Positions 1 through 8,364 of a stretch of DNA of 48,161 nucleotides are shown here, in pieces. The DNA comes from Clostridia bacterium. GTDB taxonomy: Bacteria; Bacillota; Clostridia; Christensenellales; Aristaeellaceae. Location: contig JAGBDE010000051.1 of NCBI GenBank assembly GCA_017937655.1, positions 1 to 48,161 on the forward strand, in the 5' to 3' direction. The position numbers and the translations under genes were made by a program. The notes under the pieces are model-generated. The model saw nothing but the letters and a program-made list of their open reading frames with translations. It had not been told where the DNA came from and searched no databases. Within the stretch, counting starts at the first letter, position 1; every line of letters begins with the position of its first letter.

Positions 1-12
1 GTTTTCTTTTGC

Positions 13-74
13 CTACTTTTCTTTTGACACAAAAGAAAAGTAGGGAGGCGGCTTTTCAGGGAAAAGCCCCTCCC
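13..74. repeat. Two adjacent inverted repeats
   Basis: A perfect 13-bp inverted repeat (13-25 with 31-43, 5-nt loop, arm CTACTTTTCTTTT) runs directly into a second imperfect hairpin (43-57 with 61-74, 3-nt loop) with a GGGAGG/CCTCCC base. No gene is visible in 1-250; the short reading frames here lack family resemblance and consist of this structure. The elements could be terminator remnants for a gene left of the window or copies of a dispersed hairpin repeat. Confidence 0.6.
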
Positions 75-123
75 AGGCCCTCCCGAAAAGCGCATAATCG
101 ATGGGCATTTTACCATCAAAGAC

Positions 124-178
124 AGCATAAAAAACCGGCCGATTCCCAAACCAAACTTGGGTATCAGCCGGTTTTCTT
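124..178 (-). terminator. Terminator downstream of nfnAB (bidirectional)
   Basis: AAAACCGGC (131-139) pairs perfectly with GCCGGTTTT (167-175). Inside, GAT/ATC and CCCAA/TTGGG continue the stem across two single mismatches. On the minus strand the stem is followed by a run of six T (complement of the A run from 129), which fits an intrinsic terminator for the leftward nfnA-nfnB transcript. On the plus strand a TTTT run also follows. Confidence 0.7.
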
Positions 179-181
179 TTG

Positions 182-236
182 GTTCTTTTCTTTTCACTGA
201 AAAGAAAAGAACGCCCCCGGCAGGGCCGCCGGAGGC
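182..236. repeat. Tandem hairpins between nfnB stop and its terminator
   Basis: A perfect 14-bp inverted repeat (182-195 with 199-212, loop ACT, arm GTTCTTTTCTTTTC) sits next to a GC-rich hairpin (213-221 with 228-236, one mismatch). Read leftward from nfnB, the GC-rich stem is followed by a T-rich tract, so it may act as a first terminator ahead of the one at 124-178. The T/C-rich arm resembles the one at 13-43, suggesting a related element. Confidence 0.55.
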
Positions 237-250
237 AAAAACAAATAAAC

Positions 251-1636
251 TTACTTACTCAACTGCTCGTGAATGGCCGCGGCGGCTTTCTTGCCGGCGC
301 CCATGGCCAGGATGACGGTGGCTGCGCCGGTAACGGCGTCGCCGCCGGCGTAGACGTTGTCGCGGCTGGTGAGGCCGCTTTCGTCCCGAACCACCAGGCA
401 GCCGTGACGGTTGGCTTCCAGGCCGGGGGTGGTGGAGCGGATGAGGGGGTTGGGGCTGGTGCCGATGGACATGATCATGACCTCGGCGTCCAGGATGAAC
501 TCGCTGCCCTGCTTGACCACGGGACGGCGGCGGCCGCTTTCGTCAGGCTCGCCCAGCTCCATTTCCACGCACTTCAGGCCGGAAACAAAGCCGTTTTCGT
601 CGCCCAGCACCTCGATGGGGTTGCACAGGGTCTTGAAGATGATGCCTTCCTCGATGGCGTGTTCCACTTCCTCGCGGCGGGCGGGCAGTTCCTGCATGCC
701 GCGGCGATAAACGATGTAGACCTCCTCGGCGCCCATGCGCTTGGCGCAGCGGGCCGCGTCCATGGCCACGTTGCCGCCGCCCACAACCGCCACCCGCTTT
801 GCGCGGAGGATGGGGGTGGAGCTGCCTTCCTGGTAGGCCTTCATCAGGTTGATGCGGGTCAGGTATTCGTTGGCGCTGTACACGCCCTTCAGGCTTTCGC
901 CGGGGATGCCCATGAACCGGGGCAGGCCCGCGCCGCTGCCGATGAACATGGCCTCGTAGCCCATGTCAAACAGTTCGTCCACGGTCAGGGTCTTGCCGAT
1001 GACGGTGTTGCACTGGATGTCCACGCCCAGGTCCTTCAGGCCTTCGATTTCGTGGTTCACGATGGCCTTGGGCAGACGGAACTCGGGAATGCCGTAGCTC
1101 AGAACGCCGCCGGCCACGTGCAGGGCCTCGAACACGGTGACCTCGTAGCCCAGCTTGGCCAGGTCGCCAGCGCAGGTCAGGCCGCTGGGGCCCGCGCCGA
1201 TGACGGCAACCTTGTGGCCGTTGGAGGCGGGCTTTGAGGGCTTTTCGGTGGCGTGCTCACGGTGCCAGTCGGCCACGAAGCGTTCCAGGCGGCCGATGCC
1301 CACGCTCTCGCCCTTGATGGCGCGGATGCACTTGCCCTCGCACTGGTTTTCCTGGGGGCAGACGCGGCCGCACACGGCAGGCAGGGAGGTGGACTGGTTC
1401 AGGATCTGGTAAGCGCCTTCCATGTCCTCGTTGGCCACCCGCTCAATAAAGGCGGGAATGTTTACGGCCACGGGGCACTGGCTGACGCAGGGCTTGTTTT
1501 TGCAGTTCAGGCAGCGCTTTGCTTCGCTGACGGCCATATCGTAGGTGTAGCCCAGGGCCACTTCGTCAAAATTCTTGTTGCGGATGTGGGGTTCCTGACT
1601 GGGCATGGGGGTTTTGATGGGGCTCATATCAGCCAT
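251..1636 (-). CDS. nfnB: NADPH-binding large subunit of NfnAB / GltA-type oxidoreductase
   Basis: 461 aa. This is a glutamate-synthase-small-subunit-like flavoprotein with no GltB partner nearby. An N-terminal Fe-S region has CLNCKNKPCVSQCP followed by a second Cys cluster (CGRVCPQENQCEGKC). A Rossmann FAD site (GAGPSGLTCAG) and a second nucleotide site (GGGNVAMDAAR) follow. The pairing with the ferredoxin-reductase-like gene just upstream identifies it as NfnB of the NADH-dependent reduced ferredoxin:NADP+ oxidoreductase, a soluble electron-bifurcating enzyme (family knowledge). I chose the ATG at 1636 rather than an upstream in-frame start at 1666, because AAGGAGG lies 7 nt before it. Only 2 nt separate it from the nfnA stop. 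A GltA role in glutamate synthesis is the alternative but less likely. Confidence 0.88.
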   Translation of the reverse strand: MADMSPIKTPMPSQEPHIRNKNFDEVALGYTYDMAVSEAKRCLNCKNKPCVSQCPVAVNIPAFIERVANEDMEGAYQILNQSTSLPAVCGRVCPQENQCEGKCIRAIKGESVGIGRLERFVADWHREHATEKPSKPASNGHKVAVIGAGPSGLTCAGDLAKLGYEVTVFEALHVAGGVLSYGIPEFRLPKAIVNHEIEGLKDLGVDIQCNTVIGKTLTVDELFDMGYEAMFIGSGAGLPRFMGIPGESLKGVYSANEYLTRINLMKAYQEGSSTPILRAKRVAVVGGGNVAMDAARCAKRMGAEEVYIVYRRGMQELPARREEVEHAIEEGIIFKTLCNPIEVLGDENGFVSGLKCVEMELGEPDESGRRRPVVKQGSEFILDAEVMIMSIGTSPNPLIRSTTPGLEANRHGCLVVRDESGLTSRDNVYAGGDAVTGAATVILAMGAGKKAAAAIHEQLSK

Positions 1637-1638
1637 GG

Positions 1639-2478
1639 TCAGACCTCCTTCTTGTACAGGTTGCAAGCCTCTTCGCGGGCGTGGGTCTCAAATTCACGGT
1701 AGACGGATCCGCGGGCCATGGCTTCGTCAAAGTCCACCAGATGGCCGTCGAAATCGGGGCCGTCCACGCAGGCAAACTTGGTCTCGCCGCCGACGGTGAG
1801 ACGGCAGCCGCCGCACATGCCCGTGCCGTCGATCATGATGGGGTTCATGCTGACGATGGTGGGAATGTTGTACTTCTTGGTCAGCTGGCACACGAATTTC
1901 ATCATGATCAGGGGGCCGATGGCGATGACCCGGTCGTACTGATTTCCGGCCTGGATCAAAGCTTCCAGGGCGTTGGTGACCAGGCCCTTTTCGCCGTAGC
2001 TGCCGTCGTCGGTCATGATTTTCATTTCATTGCTGACGGAGCGGAAATCGTCCTCCAGAATGACCAGATCCTTGTTGCGGAAGCCCACCACGCTGTGGAC
2101 TTCGCAGCCCAGGGAGTGGAGCTTCTTGGCCACGGGATAGGCAATGGCGCAGCCCACGCCGCCGCCCACAATGCAGACCTTCTTCAGGCCCTCGGTCTCG
2201 GTGGCGGTGCCCAGGGGGCCCACCAGGTCGCAGAGACTGTCGCCCTGATTGAGGCTGTTGAGCTCCATGGTGCCTGCGCCCACGATCTGGTAAATCAATG
2301 CGATGGTACCCTTTTCCGGGTTTTCATCGGCGATGGTAAGCGGAATCCGCTCGCTTTTGTCCGTGGCGCGGAGGATCACAAACTGGCCGGGCTGCGCCTT
2401 GCGGGCGATGAGCGGGGCGTTGATCACAATCTTGACCACGGTGGGGTTAAGCGGCGTTTTTTCGATAATTTCAAACAT
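1639..2478 (-). CDS. nfnA: FAD/NAD- and [2Fe-2S]-binding small subunit of NfnAB
   Basis: 279 aa, of the dihydroorotate dehydrogenase electron-transfer subunit / sulfide dehydrogenase type. The N-terminal flavin-binding barrel contains QPGQFVIL and ERIPLTIAD. The NAD-binding half has VGGGVGCAIAYPVAK. The C-terminal [2Fe-2S] site is DGTGMCGGCR followed by a Cys about ten residues later (KFACVDG). In NfnAB this subunit binds NAD(H) and passes electrons to the large subunit, coupling NADH and reduced ferredoxin oxidation to NADP+ reduction (family knowledge). It is the first gene of the operon, with an AAGGAG ribosome site and a good promoter at 2565-2593. The close pairing with nfnB makes an NfnA role more likely than a PyrK role. 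Confidence 0.88.
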   Translation of the reverse strand: MFEIIEKTPLNPTVVKIVINAPLIARKAQPGQFVILRATDKSERIPLTIADENPEKGTIALIYQIVGAGTMELNSLNQGDSLCDLVGPLGTATETEGLKKVCIVGGGVGCAIAYPVAKKLHSLGCEVHSVVGFRNKDLVILEDDFRSVSNEMKIMTDDGSYGEKGLVTNALEALIQAGNQYDRVIAIGPLIMMKFVCQLTKKYNIPTIVSMNPIMIDGTGMCGGCRLTVGGETKFACVDGPDFDGHLVDFDEAMARGSVYREFETHAREEACNLYKKEV

Positions 2479-2564
2479 CTGCGCTTGCTCCTTTCAAGAG
2501 GCAAAAGTTTTTTCCAATCCCTCCGGGCGAAATCTGTCCCATGGGTAATCGTAAAAACATTGGC

Positions 2565-2593
2565 ATTGTAACATCAGAAGCGGTCTATGTAAA
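2565..2593 (-). promoter_or_regulatory. Sigma-A type promoter of nfnAB
   Basis: On the minus strand TTTACA (-35) is separated by exactly 17 nt from TACAAT (-10), which is preceded by TGT (extended -10 TGn). The predicted start is about 80 nt before the nfnA ATG. Seen in sequence; activity is inferred. Confidence 0.7.
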
Positions 2594-2643
2594 GGTTTTC
2601 TTTTGTTTTTACGGTAAATATTGTAAGAATTGATACGTTTTTC

Positions 2644-2672
2644 TTGCAACTTTTCCCAAACAATGCAATAAT
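2644..2672 (+). promoter_or_regulatory. Promoter of the ylqF operon
   Basis: TTGCAA, a 17-nt spacer and AATAAT lie about 48 nt before the ylqF GTG start. This is the only convincing rightward promoter in the 2479-2720 gap and would drive the long gene run that follows. The gap is markedly AT-rich compared with its neighbours. Confidence 0.55.
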
Positions 2673-2720
2673 AAAGAAGCTGAATTTTTTCAAGTAATCC
2701 TGTCCGGAAGGTGAAACATC

Positions 2721-3599
2721 GTGGATATTCAATGGTATCCTGGACATATGGCCAAGGCGAAACGCCTTTTGCAGACCCAGCTGAGCAAGGTGGATCTGGT
2801 TATTGAGCTGTGCGACGCCCGTCTGCCTCTTTCCAGCCGCAACCCGGCCCTCAACGCCATGGTCAGCCACAAGCGGCGCATTCTGCTTCTTTGCAAGGCC
2901 GACCTTGCTGAAACCGGCAAGACCCAGGCCTGGCTCAGTTATTTCAAAAAGCAGGGCATCGACTGCATGGCCTACGACGCCACCCCCGGCCGCACCAAGC
3001 AGGCCCGGGCTTTCATTGAGCAGGCCGCCCGGGCTGTCATCGAGCGGGGCGAACGCCGCGGCATGAACAAGGTGATCCGGGCCATGGTCATCGGCGTGCC
3101 CAATGTGGGCAAGAGCACCTTCATCAACCGCCTGTACGGCGGCAGCGTGGCCGAGACCGGCGACCGTCCCGGCGTGACCAAGTCCAACCGCTGGGTGAAG
3201 GTGTCCTCCTTCCTGGAGGTGCTGGACACCCCCGGCATGCTCTGGCCCAAGCTGAACGACCAGAAAGCTGCCACCCGCCTGGCTTACATCGGCACCATCC
3301 GGGATGCGGTGTACAACCAGGAGGAGCTTTGCGTGAACCTGTTGGAGGATTTGCTCACCCTTCGCCGGGAGGAGACCATCCAGCGCTATAAGATTAAGAA
3401 CCCCGACGCGGAAGGCTATGCCCTTCTGGAGGAAGTATGCCGTGGCCGCGGTTTCCTGATGAAGGGCGGCGTTCTGGACACTGAGCGGGCCTGCTCCGTC
3501 GTCCTGGACGAGTTCCGCGCCGGCAAGGTGGGCAAGCTGACCCTGGAAACCGCCCCGAAGGAGGAAGCCCCCCATGGCACGACAAGCGAAGATCAGTGA
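2721..3599 (+). CDS. ylqF: Ribosome biogenesis GTPase YlqF/RbgA
   Basis: 292 aa, close to the usual family length. It is a circularly permuted GTPase: the G4-like motif comes first (CKADLA, residues 58-63), then G1 (GVPNVGKS, 125-132), then G3 (DTPG, 169-172). The N-terminus (WYPGHMAKA) is the classic YlqF signature. In Bacillus the protein acts late in 50S subunit assembly (family knowledge). The start is GTG, preceded by GGAAGGTG with good spacing. It overlaps rnhB by 26 nt, as in the Bacillus ylqF-rnhB pair. An oddity is that the guanine-specificity motif reads CKAD instead of NKAD. Confidence 0.95.
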   Translation: MDIQWYPGHMAKAKRLLQTQLSKVDLVIELCDARLPLSSRNPALNAMVSHKRRILLLCKADLAETGKTQAWLSYFKKQGIDCMAYDATPGRTKQARAFIEQAARAVIERGERRGMNKVIRAMVIGVPNVGKSTFINRLYGGSVAETGDRPGVTKSNRWVKVSSFLEVLDTPGMLWPKLNDQKAATRLAYIGTIRDAVYNQEELCVNLLEDLLTLRREETIQRYKIKNPDAEGYALLEEVCRGRGFLMKGGVLDTERACSVVLDEFRAGKVGKLTLETAPKEEAPHGTTSEDQ

Positions 3600-4221
3600 A
3601 AAGCGACTCCAGCATTTTCGGGAAATGGTGGACTTTGACGCCAAGCATCTGGGTTTTGGCACGTCTCTGGCGGGCATGGACGAGGTAGGCCGCGGGCCTT
3701 TGGTGGGCAATGTGGTCACCGCCTGCGTCATCATGCCGGCGGATCCCCTGTTTCAGTGGATGGACGACAGCAAGAAGCTGAGCCAGCTGCGCCGGGAGGA
3801 ACTCTACGACCAGATCATGGCAAACGCCATTTATGTGGGCGTGGGGGAGGCCACCCCGGAAGAAATCGACCAGATGAACATCTTGAACGCCACCCGCCTG
3901 GCCATGGAACGGGCCGCCCAGGACGCTCCCGCCACCCTTTGCATCGTGGATGCGGTGCGGGGCCTGCACTTGCCGTTCCCCACCATGCCCATCATCCGGG
4001 GCGATGCCACCAGCTACAACGTGGCTGCCGCCAGCATCGTGGCCAAGGTCACCCGGGACCGGCAGATGGTGGCTTATGCCAAGGAATATCCGGAATACGG
4101 CTTTGACCATAATATGGGTTACGGCACGGCGGAGCACATCGCCGCGCTGAAACGCCTGGGCCCGACCCCTGCGCATCGCCGCAGCTTTATTTCCAACTTT
4201 GTGGGGGATACTGCCGAATGA
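3574..4221 (+). CDS. rnhB: Ribonuclease HII
   Basis: 215 aa. The type 2 RNase H signature MDEVGRGPLVG gives the first catalytic acids D36 and E37. Later acids lie in IVDAVRG and VTRDRQM. The enzyme cleaves RNA of RNA/DNA hybrids and single ribonucleotides in DNA. The ATG lies inside the ylqF 3' end, with AAGGAGG about 9 nt upstream, and the gene ends in a 4-nt ATGA overlap with the next gene, implying translational coupling along the operon. Confidence 0.95.
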   Translation: MARQAKISEKRLQHFREMVDFDAKHLGFGTSLAGMDEVGRGPLVGNVVTACVIMPADPLFQWMDDSKKLSQLRREELYDQIMANAIYVGVGEATPEEIDQMNILNATRLAMERAAQDAPATLCIVDAVRGLHLPFPTMPIIRGDATSYNVAAASIVAKVTRDRQMVAYAKEYPEYGFDHNMGYGTAEHIAALKRLGPTPAHRRSFISNFVGDTAE

Positions 4222-7200
4222 GAAAAATTGTGCTTTTCCTTCTTGCAGCGCTGCTGCTTTTGATGCTGCCGGTGGCCTGTCTGGCTGCCGACGGCAATCT
4301 GCTGAAAAACGGCGGCTTTGAAAACATAGACGAATTTGGCGACCCGGATCAGTGGTACGAAAACACCTACCACGACGAGCCGGGTTATTCCCGTTTGCAG
4401 ATCACCGCGGAAAAAGCCCACAGCGGCCAGTATTCCGCCTATGTGGAGAACGCCAGCCTGAACGACGCCCGCTATGTGACCAGCGTGTCCGTCAAGCCCA
4501 ACAGCTACTACCGGCTGTCCGGCTATGTGCTGGTGGAAACCATGGGGGCGGAGGGCAACGGCGCCAATTTCGGCCTGGAGGACATTGCCTCCACCTCCGC
4601 CTGCCTGTATGACACCAATGGGGAATGGGAGTACCTGGAATGGTACGGCAAGACCGGTCCCAAGCAGAAGGAGCTGACCTTCGGCGTGCGGGTGGGCGGC
4701 TTCAGCGCGGAAAGCGTTGGCGTGGCCTATTTTGACGATATCAGCCTGGAAAAGGTCAAGGAAGTCCCGGACGACGTGGTGCCCAACCTTTGGTACAAGG
4801 TGGACAGCGGCAAGCCTGCGGAATCAAAGACCGACACGCCCAAGAAATTTACCGGCCTGTTTGTGATTGTTGCGCTGGCGTACGTTGGCGCGGTGGTGGT
4901 GGCTGCCCGGAAGCTGCGCGCCCGGAAGATGCCCCTGGTATGGCCTGCCTTTGGCCTGCTTTTGGCCTTGGCGCTGTTTGTGCGCCTGTTTCTGATGGTG
5001 AAGGTGCCCGGCTACGAGGTGGACATCAACTGCTTTACCGCCTGGTCCCTGCGCATGGCCAGCGAAGGCCCGGTCCATTTCTACGCCGACGGCTATTTCT
5101 GCGATTATCCTCCGGGATACATGCTGCTGCTCTGGCCGGTGGGTCAGCTGATCAAGGCCATGGGCGCGTTTTCCAGCACCGACGCCCGGGTGCTGCTGGC
5201 GGTGAAACTGGTTCCCGTCCTGTGCGACCTGGGAGCCATCGCGCTGCTGTTCTGCCTGGCCAGGAAACATCTGGGCGACCTGCCTGCCCTGCTGGTGGGC
5301 CTGATCTATGCCCTGAGCCCTGCGGTGCTGGTCACCGGCGCGGCATGGGGCCAGGCCGACGCCGTGCTGACGCTGCTGATGCTCATTTGCTGCATCTTTG
5401 CCCTAAAGCGGGAGTGGCGCATTGCGCTGCCCCTGTATGTGCTGGCGGTGCTGGTGAAGCCCCAGGCCCTGCTGTTTGGCCCGGTGCTGCTGATCTGGCT
5501 CATCTTCCAGCTGGTCCGGAAGGAAACCCGTCACGAGAAGGACATCCCCCGGCTGCTGGTGGGCATCGGCCTGTCCCTGCTGGCGGCGGTGCTGGTGGTG
5601 CTGCCCTTTGCTGTGGGCAAGGACGAGCCCCTGGGCTGGATCATCGGCCTGTACGGCGGCACATTGTCCTCCTACCCTTATGCCACGCTGAATACCGCTA
5701 ACCTGTACTACCTCATATCCGCTAACTGGAAGCCGCTGACGGTGCAGCCTTCCGTGCTGCTGCCCCTTCTGACCGGCCTCATCGCGCTGGACTGCGCCGT
5801 AGCTCTGTTCTTCACCCGCAAAAACAACAAAGAACTGCACGTTTCCCACCGCACCATGCAGCTGCTGGTTCTCCTGACCGGCTTTGCCCTGTTCCAGTTT
5901 GTTCTGACCGGCGTGGGCTGCACCTACGCCCTCTACGGCTACGGCATGATGGCGCTGGTGTACCTGTTTGTGCTCATCTGCCTGCTTCATGACCCGGACA
6001 AGAACCGGCTGCCCTTCTACCTGTCCCTGCTCTTGATGGGCCTGTACCTGCTGGCAGTCAAGATCCACGAGCGGTATCTGTTCCCGGGCCTGGCGCTGCT
6101 GCTGCTCAGCTTCGTCCTCACCAAGGACAAGCGCATGCTGCGCCTGTTTGCGGGCTTCAGCGCCACCACCTTCGTCAATACCGCCATCGTGCTGGAAAAC
6201 TCCATCCGCTTTGGCGCAAGTCAGGGCCATCTCAATAAGGACACCATGGTGCTGAATATGCTGCTGTGCGTGGCAAACCTGCTGCTGCTTGCCTATGGCG
6301 TGTACATTGCCCTGCAAAAGGGCCAGCCTGCCGATCTTACCCAAAAGCAGGCGGAGGACGCCAAGCCCTTCACCGTGCCGGACAGCTACCGCAAAATGCT
6401 GCTCAACCCTGGCGACGCCCGGCTGCACATGGACCGGAAGGACTGGGCCATCATGCTTGGCGTGACCGCTGTGTACGCGGTGCTGGCTTTTACCAACCTG
6501 GGCAGCACCGTGGCGCCCCAGCATGGGTGGATCTCCACGTCGCCCACGGAGACCGTGGTGTTTGAGCTGGAAGAGGACAAGGATTTCCATTTCATGTACT
6601 ACTGCGGCGTCAGCAAGTTCCCCTTCTCCATCAGCGTCAGCGACGATGGAGACAACTGGTCCGAGCCCTACCCCTGCCGCATGGATCAGGGCATGTGCTA
6701 CCGTTGGAACTACGCCCTCCAGTCCTACAGGGACGAGCAGGGAAATGTGAACTACAGCGACAATTCCCGCAACGGCTGGCTTACCCTGAACGGAAAGTAC
6801 CTCCGTCTGCATGCGGATAACTCCGGCCTCAATATGTTCGAGGTCATCTTCCGGGATCTTGACGGCCAGATCATCCCCGCGAAGATCATCGCTCACACCA
6901 ACGCCCAGCCCCATCTGATTGACAATTATGTGGCTCCGGATGCCCTCCTGGACGAGCAGAACACCCTGGCAGGCGAGCCTGGCTGGTTCACCGGCACCTA
7001 TTTTGACGAGATCTACCATGCCCGCACCGCCTACGAGCATCTTCACGGCCAGAGCCCCTACGAGACCACCCATCCGCCTCTGGGCAAGCTGCTGATGGCC
7101 CTGGCGGTGTCCATCTTCGGCATGACTCCCTTTGGCTGGCGGTTTGCCGGCGCGCTGGTGGGTGTGCTGATGCTGCCTGCGCTTTACCTGCTGGCCAAGC

Positions 7201-8342
7201 AGCTGTTCCACCGCCGGGAGATGGCTGTGGTGGCCATGAGCGCCTTTGCGCTGGATTTGATGCACTATACCCAAACCCGCATCGCCACCATTGACTCCTT
7301 CCCCGTATTTTTCATCCTGCTGAGCTACCTGTTCATGGTCAGGTATATGCAGACGGATGTGTTCGCCCTGGAAAGCGGCGAAAATCCCCGCATCTTCACC
7401 AAGGCCTTCCTCAAGAGCCTGATCCCCCTGCTGCTCAGCGGCATCGCCATGGGCCTGTCCATCGCCAGCAAGTGGATCGGCATGTATTCTGCGGTGGGCC
7501 TGGCGGTATTGTTCTTTGCCAGCATCATCCGCCAGTACCGGGCATCCGATATGGCGTTCGGCCTGCCGGACACCCTGGAAACGCCCCTTTCCGAAGCGGA
7601 ACACCTGCGCCTGGAAAACGCCCGGGAGCATACCTTCCGTCGCATCCTGATCACCTGCGGTTTCTGCGTGGTGTTCTTCATCCTGATCCCCGCGGTGATC
7701 TACTACCTGAGCTACATCCCTTACCTGGCCCCCACCGGCAAGGTGAGCATCGGCCGGGTGATAGACGCTCAGGTGGGTATGTTCAACTACCACGCCACTC
7801 CCCGGCTGGGCATGGATCATCCCTACTACTCTCCCTGGTATGAATGGCCCTTCATCAAGAAGCCCATGTTCTATGGCCAGGATAAGTTCGAGCCTGCGGG
7901 CTATGCCTCCACCATTATGTGCATGGGCAACCCCTGGGTGTACTACATCGGCGCGGCGGCCATGGTGGCGGTGCTGGTGTGCTGGGCCTGCAAGTACCTG
8001 CGCCTGCAGAAAGGCCAGCTGGACTTCCGCCAGGGCGACGGCAACCTGACCCTGTTCGTGATCGTCATCGGCTTTGCGGCCCAGTACCTGCCCTGGGTGC
8101 TGGTGCCCCGCGGAACCTATATGTACCACTACTTCGCCAGCGTGCCATTCATCATCCTGGCCACCGCCTGGGCCATCAGCCTGATTCCCCGGGAAAAGAA
8201 GTGGCTGATGTGGGCGGTGATCGGCGTATATCTGCTGGGCGCTGCGGTGTTCTTTGTGATGTTCTTCCCATACGCGTCCGGCTGGCTGACCAGCACCAAA
8301 TGGCTGGACGCCATGAAGTGGTTCCCGCGCATCTATTACTAA
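4218..8342 (+). CDS. Two-module GT-C membrane glycosyltransferase (GT87-like plus PMT/GT39)
   Basis: 1374 aa, about twice a normal protein O-mannosyltransferase. Order: signal peptide (about 1-23); an exported beta-rich region resembling a carbohydrate-binding module (about 25-185, starts NLLKNGGFE); a first multi-helix GT-C module (about 205-710) with an acidic loop residue D269 (YEVDINCF) and a YPPGYMLLL loop; a linker; then a PMT-type module from about 743. The second module carries D930-E931 (YFDEIYHAR) and HPPLGK from H952, both typical of GT39. An extracytoplasmic insert (about 765-890, with DNWSEPYPC) looks discoidin-like. Such enzymes move sugars from polyprenyl-phosphate donors on the outer membrane face. 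The acceptor is unknown. It overlaps rnhB by 4 nt. Confidence 0.85.
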   Translation: MRKIVLFLLAALLLLMLPVACLAADGNLLKNGGFENIDEFGDPDQWYENTYHDEPGYSRLQITAEKAHSGQYSAYVENASLNDARYVTSVSVKPNSYYRLSGYVLVETMGAEGNGANFGLEDIASTSACLYDTNGEWEYLEWYGKTGPKQKELTFGVRVGGFSAESVGVAYFDDISLEKVKEVPDDVVPNLWYKVDSGKPAESKTDTPKKFTGLFVIVALAYVGAVVVAARKLRARKMPLVWPAFGLLLALALFVRLFLMVKVPGYEVDINCFTAWSLRMASEGPVHFYADGYFCDYPPGYMLLLWPVGQLIKAMGAFSSTDARVLLAVKLVPVLCDLGAIALLFCLARKHLGDLPALLVGLIYALSPAVLVTGAAWGQADAVLTLLMLICCIFALKREWRIALPLYVLAVLVKPQALLFGPVLLIWLIFQLVRKETRHEKDIPRLLVGIGLSLLAAVLVVLPFAVGKDEPLGWIIGLYGGTLSSYPYATLNTANLYYLISANWKPLTVQPSVLLPLLTGLIALDCAVALFFTRKNNKELHVSHRTMQLLVLLTGFALFQFVLTGVGCTYALYGYGMMALVYLFVLICLLHDPDKNRLPFYLSLLLMGLYLLAVKIHERYLFPGLALLLLSFVLTKDKRMLRLFAGFSATTFVNTAIVLENSIRFGASQGHLNKDTMVLNMLLCVANLLLLAYGVYIALQKGQPADLTQKQAEDAKPFTVPDSYRKMLLNPGDARLHMDRKDWAIMLGVTAVYAVLAFTNLGSTVAPQHGWISTSPTETVVFELEEDKDFHFMYYCGVSKFPFSISVSDDGDNWSEPYPCRMDQGMCYRWNYALQSYRDEQGNVNYSDNSRNGWLTLNGKYLRLHADNSGLNMFEVIFRDLDGQIIPAKIIAHTNAQPHLIDNYVAPDALLDEQNTLAGEPGWFTGTYFDEIYHARTAYEHLHGQSPYETTHPPLGKLLMALAVSIFGMTPFGWRFAGALVGVLMLPALYLLAKQLFHRREMAVVAMSAFALDLMHYTQTRIATIDSFPVFFILLSYLFMVRYMQTDVFALESGENPRIFTKAFLKSLIPLLLSGIAMGLSIASKWIGMYSAVGLAVLFFASIIRQYRASDMAFGLPDTLETPLSEAEHLRLENAREHTFRRILITCGFCVVFFILIPAVIYYLSYIPYLAPTGKVSIGRVIDAQVGMFNYHATPRLGMDHPYYSPWYEWPFIKKPMFYGQDKFEPAGYASTIMCMGNPWVYYIGAAAMVAVLVCWACKYLRLQKGQLDFRQGDGNLTLFVIVIGFAAQYLPWVLVPRGTYMYHYFASVPFIILATAWAISLIPREKKWLMWAVIGVYLLGAAVFFVMFFPYASGWLTSTKWLDAMKWFPRIYY

Positions 8343-8364
8343 TGAAGAAAAGGCGGTGGCTCCT

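Noticed and set aside
9-200. A 63-codon open frame at the left edge.
   Set aside because: It runs through several hairpins and a terminator and has no ribosome site; non-coding structure explains it better.
251-1636. Assignment as glutamate synthase small subunit.
   Set aside because: No large GltB subunit is present and the immediate partner is a DHOD-electron-transfer-like [2Fe-2S] flavoprotein, which fits NfnAB better.
2574-4176. Minus-strand open frames opposite ylqF and rnhB.
   Set aside because: They overlap two conserved genes completely and show no recognisable domain.
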